Shown: piece after piece, positions 7,602 to 13,881 of the stretch
How the letters are laid out: each line of letters begins with the position of its first letter
Numbering within the stretch: position 1 is the first letter of the stretch
Assembly: GCA_009602725.1 (NCBI GenBank)
Contig: WELB01000200.1
Coordinates: 72,260-86,140, forward strand
Source: Spirogloea muscicola
Lineage: Eukaryota > Streptophyta > Zygnematophyceae > Spirogloeales > Spirogloeaceae
Length of the DNA stretch: 13,881 nucleotides
Reading direction: 5' to 3'
Made by a program: the position numbers and the translations under genes
Notes under the pieces: model-generated
Databases searched by the model: none
Seen by the model: only the letters and a program-made list of their open reading frames with translations
What the model was told of the DNA's origin: nothing

Positions 7602-10014
7602 CTAGGTGCAGACCTTGCAAAATGCAAAAACAAGGTACAAATGTGCAGCATCCCACTCGTCTTCGGATATGCTCTCGGACCCTGCTTTACTGCAGCAATC
7701 AGATTCCTCGAACAGCCAGCGACCACAAAGCTCCTACAGGACATGGCTACAGGACATGCTCTAGTCGAGTTCAAGCCTCCAGAGAAGCAAAGAAGCAAAA
7801 GCAGCAGCTCCCAAAGTAAAGCATAGAGGCCAGCTCACATCTTGCTCCAAGAATCTTCAGTATGAGGTTGCCAAACTCAGGCACCTCACTATTGCGTATA
7901 ATGAAGTCGTGGAAGTTTTCCCGCAATCTTAGATGCAAGCCATACTACATGACATGAGCAGAAGACAAGCGATCGATGAACTTAACAGCACTACTGAACG
8001 GCATCATCTTATAGATAAAATCCATGGGTGCTATCATACTGTACAGTGCGAGTGCGCAGTATGCACGATCCAGACCTCCGCAGCAAGCGAAACCAGCACA
8101 TCGAAGGGCACCAACCACTCTGGACAATCGACTGCGTCCTGCATGGCCATGGAGCATACAACTTCAACAGAGAGTATGGCAACAAGAATAAGCAGTGAAC
8201 ATTGAGGAGAGCTTGCGTGCCCACCTCCAAGTGGAAATTGTACTCCAAGCCAAAAGGATTGACTGCGGGAAATTGCTGCTCAGGTGAGGCAACAAGTGCT
8301 TGGTAATGATCAGTCCACGTCCCTGTCAGATTTTGCATGGCAATTTGCAGAACTTGCAATTGCAATTCTGGGCAGCATCAAGAAGCATGCTGATAGAGGA
8401 TGCCTTTCATGTTAAGCATGCTCACCTTCAACGCGAAGCGGTCCGAGAAGGAAATTGCATAGACACGATTGCCAAAGTCAAGCACCTGCGCTGTCCGCAA
8501 GCCATGATTGCAAAGTGACCAGTCAATATACAGTAAGCAGCTCATCCTTGCAAGCAACCTTGATAGCAGGCAATGATTTGTCGTGTGCCAAAGAAGTGTC
8601 ATGCACCTTGGCGGAGTTTGCGCACAATGACATTGGCATCAGGAAGCGTGCCAAAAAAGATTCCCCCGGGACGCAAGAGTTCTGACACGTTCTTGAGAGC
8701 CTGCCGAGCACGTGCTTCTGTTTCAAACGAATAGTGGAATGCAAACTGCAAGCACCCAAGCACCAAAGCAGTAAACGAGGTCAGCTACGAAGTAAACCTC
8801 AATGCACACGCCTAAGGACTAGTCCATGGCTCGATTGACTGCATAGACGGCAGACCACCAGGGCAACATGTTGGAGCAAGCTGAGCTTCTGCCCAGACCT
8901 GACAACTGATGGCGTCGAACGGAGTGTCCAACTTCAGGTGCTCTATCAAGGACACCTGAAGAACAGTGAAGAGCAGAATGCAGCCGAGAGAATGCGCCAG
9001 TGATGAGCTTCTACGAGCTTGGCAAACAGCAAGCCCCATCTTGCTTGGGTGCTGCCTGTGCTTGTGCTCAGTGATCTGCAAGTTCCTCTAGTGCACTCGT
9101 TGGTTTGCAAGCTCATCTAACGAACCTTCCAGCAGTCACCACACATGAGTCGGGCAGGGAAGCTTGGCAGCTGTCGCCGATCTTGACTTCCTTCTCCATT
9201 GTAGCGCATGCGGGCATCCTCTACCTGTGCATCAAGCAGGCAGTTTGAGCTTCACAGCAGCATCACACAGCAACGGCGTTCTCTGATCTCCTGGCAGAGG
9301 TTGAGGTCCAGGTTGTGAGGTGCACCGAGCCACTTGCAATGTCGATGCCCACGAGGTAGCCAATGTGCGCCTTCTCCCACTTGATGAGATCCCCAAACTG
9401 CGATAAGGCCATGTCAGATCCTTGAGCTTGGCAGCAGTGCAAGTTCCGAATTGAGCTCCGTCTGTGCGACGCGGCAAGAGCAGGCAGGAACACCGCGGTC
9501 ACCAGGAGCCTGTGTAGTAGGAGCAGGGGGAGGTCTGGCAGCACTGTCATGGTTTCGGGAATGCTTCAGCACCTTCCCGCAAGCCAGGTCCAGGACAGCG
9601 TCGCCCGGGCGCACGTACGTCTGTATCATCACGCTCTTCACCTGCACTTCAACCGCAATCGGAAGCCGGGGCCGGGCTTCAGTGGGCCAGCCATCTGGCC
9701 GTCCAGTGCGGTTGCTGAAGATGAATGGGAGGAGGCACGTAGGCGAGGCGTGGCGGTCCAGCGCTAGGCTGCAGGCGGCTCTCACCCAGTTGTTGAGCTT
9801 CTTGAGGTGGATGATGGTGCTGGCCTCCCGCTGCTGGTGCGACTGGTTCTCACGCGAGTTGTAGAAGGCCGCCACCTGCCGCACGGCGGCCTCGGCGGGC
9901 GGCGCGCCGCCGCCGCGGCGAGGGTGCTGTGCGGCGGTNAGGGTGCTGTGCGGCGGCGGCGGCGTCGTCGTCGAGCGGGCGCTTGCGCTTGGAGGCGGAG
10001 GGCGGCGGCTGCAT
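7602..10014 (-). CDS. mRNA cap guanine-N7 methyltransferase, 11 exons
   Basis: The enzyme transfers a methyl group from S-adenosylmethionine to N7 of the guanosine cap of nascent nuclear mRNA. Exons run on minus: 10014-9786, 9641-9573, 9397-9326, 9224-9126, 8955-8899, 8745-8607, 8490-8426, 8275-8225, 8138-8076, 7944-7839, 7681-7602. All introns are GT-AG, and the phases agree from start to the TAG stop at 7602-7604. The product would be about 336 residues once a 19-bp duplication in exon 1 is discounted. Motifs in order: KRKRPL, a nuclear-signal-like basic patch; VAAFYNSR; STIIHLKKLNNW; VLDLACGK and GDLIKWEKA, the SAM-binding loop; VGIDIASGSVEDARMRYNG; FDAISCQ plus FAFHYSFE; LRPGGIFFGTLPD; FGNRVYAISF; FGLEYNFHLE; DAVDCPEWLV; ENFHDFI; and SEDEWDAAHLY at the C-terminus. 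This order matches the plant-type cap methyltransferase. One oddity is a Phe after ACGK, where a Gly is usual. Confidence 0.93.
9921..9956. repeat. Tandem 17-bp duplication around an N in exon 1
   Basis: AGGGTGCTGTGCGGCGG at 9921-9937 is repeated exactly at 9940-9956, and the only N of the window is at 9939. The offset of 19 bp shifts the reading frame. With one copy discounted, the frame beginning at ATG 10014 (MQPPPSASKRKRPLDDD) runs straight into the conserved VAAFYNSR block. With both copies kept, that ATG leads out of frame. An assembly join or base-calling fault is the simplest explanation. Confidence 0.85.
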
Positions 10015-10092
10015 GGCGGCGCGGCGCCGCGCGCACGGAGCATGGAGCCGGGCTCGGGAGCTAGGGCTTTCCAGCGCTCCAGTTTGAAATGA

Positions 10093-10363
10093 ATGCGGCT
10101 GCTGATATTAAAAGAATCGGCTGTGAAATGCCAGCCAGATGCATTACAGGTGTTCATGACGGAGCCACAGGCTGGGCAGACAGGGCCCCCTCAATACCCC
10201 CGTGTCAGCAGTAGGAAGTCAGATGAGCTGAGGGGAGGAAGAGCAACCCCGCTGCGCAAGCCAGAGGCTGCTGCAAGGGCGCGACCAGCCCGGCGATGCA
10301 AAGCAATCGCCTGGGACCGCTGTAGGCACATAGAAAGACGCATGCGGTAGCAGGAAACAAGAC
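10093..10363 (-). mobile_element. Subfamily B LINE 3' end upstream of the cap methyltransferase
   Basis: The tail begins near 10093 (GCGGCTGCTGATATT on plus) and is followed by the 3' UTR and, on minus, MRLSMCLQRSQAIALHRRAG … SDFLLLTRGY with its TGA stop at 10191-10193. It is highly similar to 4967-5475. The element continues at 10732-10766 after the 362-bp subfamily A insertion, and ends where reverse transcriptase sequence of another element begins. Its 3' end lies only about 80 bp upstream of the methyltransferase ATG at 10014, in the same orientation, so it occupies that gene's promoter or 5' UTR. Confidence 0.85.
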
Positions 10364-10369
10364 CCAAAG

Positions 10370-10731
10370 AAGAAGTGGCACTCCCAATGGGGGCAAGGGC
10401 TGCGAAAAGCCAGCCCAAAAAGAATTCACAAAAAATCAGAGGGGCCTAAGAGCGGTGAGCAGCTACAAAGGGGCCTGAGGATGCAATGGTAAAACAGGGG
10501 GAGGATGGATCACTCAATAAGTACGAGTGAGGAGCCTCAGATCCGACAGACTAGCTGCCGGGAAGCTATCACCCTGACGAAAGCCAGAGCCCGCAGCGAG
10601 AGCGCGGCCAGCTCGCAGATGCAGAGCGTGGGCCATGGACCGCAGCAGGGATACAGAGAGGCGCATCCGATATACCTGAGCCCACGAGCCCGCGGCGTTG
10701 AAGTCGGCTGGCTCGCCGCATCTGCGGGACA
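10370..10731 (-). mobile_element. Subfamily A LINE, 362-bp truncated copy in subfamily B
   Basis: CCAAAG at 10364-10369 recurs at 10732-10737. Between them lies an A-type end. The terminal stem-loop is at 10370-10420, then the 3' UTR, then the stop at 10514-10516, and upstream GSWAQVYRMRLSVSLLRSMA … SDLRLLTRTY. The subfamily B sequence on both sides (AGACCCAAAG / CCAAAGGCACCGAGCC) is contiguous in the copy at 5328-5345 (AGACCCAAAGGCACCGAGCC), which confirms the insertion point. Confidence 0.88.
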
Positions 10732-10790
10732 CCAAAGGCACCGAGCCACCGGGAAGGGCAGCACCCTGTTCCGGTGCGCAGGCGCGATAC

Positions 10791-11700
10791 ATGGCTGCTG
10801 CGGACAAGGCGGCGTTCACGGACACGCTGCAGCTCCTCCCCGCAAGCGACGTGCGCGGCCGCGCTCGGCTGCTGTCGGCCGCCTCCCCCGGCGCGGCAGC
10901 CTGGCTCTCTGCGCTCCCACTGTATGATGCGCTCAGGCTGCCGGACGAGTTGTTCCGCACGGCCACGCATCGCCTGCTGGGCCTCCCCCCGCCCTGCCTG
11001 CTGGGCGTGCTGCAGTGCGAATGTGGGGAGCGGTCGCCGGACCCGGCGGAGCTGGCGGCGCATCTCCTCCGCTGCGCCACTGGAGGCGAACGAACAGCTG
11101 CGCACGACTTCTTGCGTGATGCTATGTTCGGGATCTTTCAGGAGGCGGGCTACACGGTGGCGATGGAGAACGCCTTGGTCATGCCCATCCTCGAGAGGGC
11201 TGACGGACACCATACGCGTCGTGTTGACCTGGTGGCGTCCACGCCGGGAGGTGGCGCGCGGATCATAGCCGATGTAGGTCACCACCGATGTGGTCGACCG
11301 CTCCAACCTGGGGCTCTCTGCCTCGCGGGCAGGCCACGCTGCCTCGAAGGCCGCTCGCTGCAAGGCGGCCAAGCACTCCGACCACCCACCTGCCGACGAG
11401 TTCGTCCCCTTGGCGGTGGACGTGCACGGGGCTCTTGGGTCCCAGTGGCTTGACCTGTTGGCTAGGCTTGCGCGGCAGGCTGTGTCCCGCAGACGCGGCG
11501 AGCCAGCCGACTTCAACGCCGCTGGCTCGTGGGCTCAGGTATACCGGATGCGCCTCTCTGTATCCCTGCAGCGGTCCATGTCCCACGCTCTGCATCTGCG
11601 AGCTGGCCGTGCTCTCGCTGCGGGCTCTGGCTTTCGTCAGGGTGATAGCTTCCCGGCAGCTAGTCTGTCGGATCTGAGGCTCCTCACTCGTACTTACTGA
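10791..11700 (+). pseudogene. LINE polyprotein C-terminus, endonuclease-like region, frameshifted
   Basis: The frame reads AADKAAFTDTLQLLPASDVR, SPGAAAWLSALPLYDALRLP, then a Cys/His cluster (QCECGE … AAHLLRC … RTAAHDFLRD), then RRVDLVASTPGGGARIIADV. The R-x-D-L-V … D-V core resembles the PD-(D/E)XK-like restriction-type endonuclease at the C-terminus of R2-like non-LTR retrotransposons, which nicks the target for reverse transcription. One extra base near 11268 shifts the frame. The chain continues as VTTDVVDRSNLG, GHAASKAARCKAAKHS, DEFVPLAVDVHGALGSQWLD, MRLSVSLQRSMSHALHLRAG and SDLRLLTRTY, with the TGA stop at 11698-11700. The endonuclease assignment is from motif spacing, not a search. Confidence 0.82.
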
Positions 11701-11740
11701 GTGATCCATCCTCCCCCTGTTTTACCATAGCATCCTCAGG

Positions 11741-11877
11741 GCCACTTTGCACTAGACCGGTCGGTCACTCATTGGCCTCGCCTTGGCCTCGAATTGGCAA
11801 AGTCTTGACTTCAAGCGTCCATACAACGCGCGACACGTACCCTACAGCCGTGACCGACCGGTCGAGTGTAAATTGGC
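11741..11877. mobile_element. 137-bp MITE with 28-bp terminal inverted repeats
   Basis: The ends, 11741-11768 (GCCACTTTGCACTAGACCGG, then TCGGTCAC) and the reverse complement of 11850-11877 (GCCAATTTACACTCGACCGG, then TCGGTCAC), match at 25 of 28 positions. CCTCAGG flanks both sides (11734-11740 and 11878-11884). Uninterrupted subfamily A 3' UTRs at 10370-10731 and 12350-12757 lack it and carry a single CCTCAGG. No coding capacity is present. It is a non-autonomous DNA transposon of a superfamily I cannot assign; the 7-bp duplication is not diagnostic. Confidence 0.9.
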
Positions 11878-12224
11878 CCTCAGGCCCATTTATAGCTGCT
11901 CACCGCTCTTAGGCCCCTCTGAACCTTTTGTGAATTCTTTTTGGGCTGGCTTTTCGCAGCCCTTGCCCCCATTGGGAGTGCCACTTCTTCTTGTTCCGGT
12001 GTGGGGGCGAGGCCGTCGTTCACGGGGTCCGTCCGACCTTGGACCAGCACCCGGGGTGGCTGGTGCTGGCCGTCGACGTGGCAAAACGCCTTCAACACCG
12101 TGGAGCGCGCCTGCATTGCGGAGGAGCTCCGGGCCTCCTTCCCCTCCCTGGTCCCCTTTTTCTTTCTTTTTCCGCTTGGGGTAAGGTCAGCCCAGCGACC
12201 TCCAATGTACTGGCTTGAATTGGC

Positions 12225-12262
12225 CTCCCTTTCATTTCATGCGCCCCGCGCGCCTTCCCCCT
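12225..12262 (+). mobile_element. About 38-bp insertion related to 2139-2171
   Basis: CTCCCTTTCATTTCATGCGC followed by CGCGCGCCTTC is nearly identical to the 33-bp unit at 2139-2171. TTGGC lies on both sides (12220-12224 and 12263-12267). The site is between the GQPSDL and QVEVLQ blocks of the reverse transcriptase. The duplication is short, so the exact ends are less sure than at 2139. Confidence 0.6.
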
Positions 12263-12349
12263 TTGGCGGACAGGGGGTGATCAGGTGGAGGTCCTGCAGT
12301 CCCGCTCGGGCACGCGGCAAGGGGACCCCCTCGCCGGCTTCTTCTTTGC

Positions 12350-12757
12350 TGGGTCCCAGTGGCTTGACCTATTGGCTAGGCTTGCGCGGCGGGCTGTGTC
12401 CCGCAGACGCGGCGAGCCAGCCGACTTCAACGCCGCGGGCTCGTGGGCTCAGGTATATCGGATGTGCCTCTCTGTATCCCTGCAGCGGTCCATGGCCCAC
12501 GCTCTGCATCTGCGAGCTGGCCGTGCTCTCGCTGCGGGCTCTGGCTTTCGCCAGGGTGACAGCTTCCCGGCAGCTAGTCTGTCGGATCTGAGGCTCCTCA
12601 CTCGTACGTACTGAGTGATCCATCCTCCCCCTGTTTTACCATAGCATCCTCAGGCCCCTTTGTAGCTGCTCACCGCTCTTAGGCCCCTCTGAACCTTTGT
12701 GAAATCTTTTTGGGCTGGCTTTTCGCAGCCCTTGCCCCCATTGGGGTGCCACTTCTC
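12350..12757 (+). mobile_element. Subfamily A LINE, 408-bp copy inserted in reverse transcriptase
   Basis: TCTTTGC at 12343-12349 recurs at 12758-12764. The insert starts at the GSQWLDLLARLARRAVSRRR codons, continues to SDLRLLTRTY with its TGA stop at 12612-12614, then the 3' UTR and the terminal stem-loop (12709-12757). Removing the insert and one duplicate rejoins the reverse transcriptase in frame as DPLAGFFFALAHNRAL, which proves the boundary. The coding part is nearly identical to 11437-11700. Confidence 0.93.
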
Positions 12758-12872
12758 TCTTTGCGCTCGCGCACAACCGGGCTCTGCAGGCTACCGCAGC
12801 GGCCCACCCAGGCGTCCTACTCCCCACGTTCGCGGACGACACCACCATAGTCGGCCCTCCGGAAGACGTGGC

Positions 12873-12974
12873 TGGCATTTCACAGCCGATTCTTTCATAT
12901 CAGCAGCGAGAGAGAAGTGGCACTCCCAATGGGGGCAAGGGCTGCGAAAAGCCAGCCCAAAAGCAGCCGCTTTC
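12873..12974 (+). mobile_element. 42-bp subfamily B LINE tail with 12-bp target duplication
   Basis: GGAAGACGTGGC at 12861-12872 is repeated at 12975-12986. The insert is the last 42 bp of the subfamily B tail (TGGCATTTCACAGCCGATTC … GCAGCCGCTTTC), split by a 54-bp second insertion at 12908-12961 with its 6-bp duplication. Removing it all rejoins the reverse transcriptase as VGPPEDVAAAFV in frame. Confidence 0.92.
12908..12961 (-). mobile_element. 54-bp subfamily A LINE tail nested in the 42-bp insertion
   Basis: AGCAGC at 12902-12907 recurs at 12962-12967. The 54 bp between are the terminal stem-loop of subfamily A in minus orientation (TTTGGGCTGGCTTTTCGCAG, CCCTTGCCCCCATTGGG, AGTGCCACTTCTC). 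This is the smallest clean subfamily A insertion in the window and consists essentially of the stem-loop alone. Confidence 0.9.
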
Positions 12975-13881
12975 GGAAGACGTGGCGGCGGCCTTCGTCA
13001 CTTTCAAGCTGCAGCTGGCCACCCTCGGCCTGTCCACCCGGGCGTCGAAGTGTACGGCTTGGTCTCCCTGCCCTCTCCCACCGACCCTGACGCTGCCAGC
13101 GGATGCCAGACTCCAGCAGATGGCTTCACCCTGCTGGGGGTCCCCATCGGCACGCCGTCCTTCGTGGAGGGGCAGCTGCGAGCCCGCCTTGCGGAGCATC
13201 TTCTGCCTGCGGCCCGGCTTCCCGAGCTGGACGATATGCAGCTGTCATTGGCCATGTTGACCAAGGCTATCGGGCAGCGGCCCCAGTACTTGACGCGGGC
13301 CACCCCGCCGTCCCAGAGGCGTTGGCGGTGTACAAGGACTTCGACGCAGGCATGGTGGCGACTTGGTGGCCCTGGTCCGCCACCCGGGCTTCCTACAGTC
13401 GCCAGCCGCTATCCACCAGGCGGCGCTACCCCTCAGCCACGGCGGTCTCGGCCTGCGCCCGCTCGTCCGTTCGTGCCGGGCTGCGTACCTTGGCAGCTGG
13501 GCGCAGACTGCCGCCTCCGTGGCCCAGCGCTTCATGGTCCACGGCCGGCGTGCACTGGAGCAGGCGGTGGTGGAGGTCGACACGGGCGCGCTGCCGTTCC
13601 AGGAGTCGCTTCGCTCCGCCTACCAGGAGCTGCTCGCGGCGCACCCGGACCTGGCGGGCCAGGCGGTCTCCTTTGCGCACCTCGCGCACACCGCTGACCT
13701 GCGCGTCCAAGCGCGCTTCGCGGCCGTGGTGGACAAGGCCGCCTACACCACCGCCGTGCTGCAGCTCCCCGAGGCCGACTTACGTGGGTGTGCGAGACTT
13801 CAATCGGCCTCCTCCCCGGGGGCAGCGGCGTGGCTTCAGGCCCTCCCCATCAATGACGCCCTCACTCTCCCCGATGAGGTA

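Larger units (their letters stand above)
10777..11991 (+). mobile_element. Subfamily A LINE, 1.2-kb 5'-truncated copy
   Basis: TGTTCCGGTG at 10767-10776 is repeated at 11992-12001. The insert is the C-terminal third of a LINE (coding 10791-11700), then its 3' UTR, interrupted by a 137-bp MITE (11741-11877), then the terminal stem-loop (about 11940-11991). It has no poly(A) tail. The target is reverse transcriptase coding sequence of the element that continues at 12002. Confidence 0.9.
12002..13881 (+). pseudogene. LINE reverse transcriptase gene, interrupted; runs off the right edge
   Basis: The plus strand encodes GGEAVVHGVRPTLDQHPGW and VLAVDVA / NAFNTVERACIAEEL (palm motif A with its Asp; an extra A near 12085 shifts the frame). 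GQPSDL and QVEVLQSRSGTRQGDPLAG follow (motif B region), then FFF, split by the insertion at 12350-12757, and ALAHNRALQATAAAHPGV. TFADDTTIVGPPEDV comes next (motif C, F-A-D-D at 12829-12840), then a 102-bp insertion, and AAAFVTFKLQLATLGLS. The C-terminal part includes DGFTLLGVPIGTPSFVEGQL, ALPLSHGGLGLRPLVRS, DKAAYTTAVLQLPEADLRG and SPGAAAWLQALPINDALTLP, open to the last base. The catalytic Asp residues are present, but frameshifts and insertions make this copy non-functional. Confidence 0.88.

Noticed and set aside
9414-10157. A long minus-strand open frame read as one protein
   Set aside because: It joins LINE tail, exon 1, intron 1, exon 2 and intron 2 without splicing. Conserved cap methyltransferase blocks show where the introns lie.
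10569-11516. Long minus-strand open frame opposite the LINE at 10791-11700
   Set aside because: The plus strand carries recognisable LINE modules. The minus frame is a GC-rich antisense shadow with no motif.
12699-13697. 332-codon plus-strand open frame
   Set aside because: It runs through a LINE tail, two micro-insertions and out-of-frame parts of the reverse transcriptase. Only pieces of it are the true frame.

Overview
This is eukaryotic nuclear DNA, probably from a green alga or a related member of the green lineage. The main evidence is an 11-exon gene for the mRNA cap guanine-N7 methyltransferase on the minus strand (7602-10014). All its introns are GT-AG and about 85-175 bp long, and the exon sequence reads closest to the plant-type enzymes I know. 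No bacterial operon structure, rRNA, tRNA or CRISPR array is visible. The organism assignment is inference.

Layout: (1) 1-5475 is a dense nest of broken non-LTR retrotransposons (LINEs) with no host gene that I can support. (2) 5476-10092 is a host-gene island without recognisable transposon insertions. It holds a tentative two-exon gene for a small membrane protein on the plus strand (5675-6394), about 1.2 kb with no supported gene, and the convergent cap methyltransferase gene. (3) 10093-13881 is a second LINE nest and runs off the right edge.

The LINEs share one C-terminal architecture: reverse transcriptase, then a Cys/His cluster (C-x-C ... H ... C ... R ... HD/HN), then a restriction-like-endonuclease-type core (R-x-D-L-V ... 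D-V-V-T-x-D), then a terminal region with a 'SLQRS' block and a C-terminus close to L-L-T-R-G/T-Y-stop. At least five sequence subfamilies occur, called A-E here by C-terminus and 3' tail. All copies are 5'-truncated and/or frameshifted. Their 3' ends carry no poly(A); most end in a compact GC-rich stem-loop.

The most interesting structure is how short the insertions become. Removing insertions at matched target-site duplications (TSDs) repairs the host element exactly in several cases. Units of only 33, 42, 54 and 75 bp are flanked by TSDs of 6-12 bp. One is a 54-bp LINE tail nested inside a 42-bp LINE tail nested inside a reverse transcriptase gene. The LINE 3' stem-loop therefore behaves almost as a minimal mobile unit, and it explains most of the short palindromic repeats scattered through the window. 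A separate 137-bp MITE with 28-bp terminal inverted repeats and a 7-bp TSD sits in one LINE 3' UTR.
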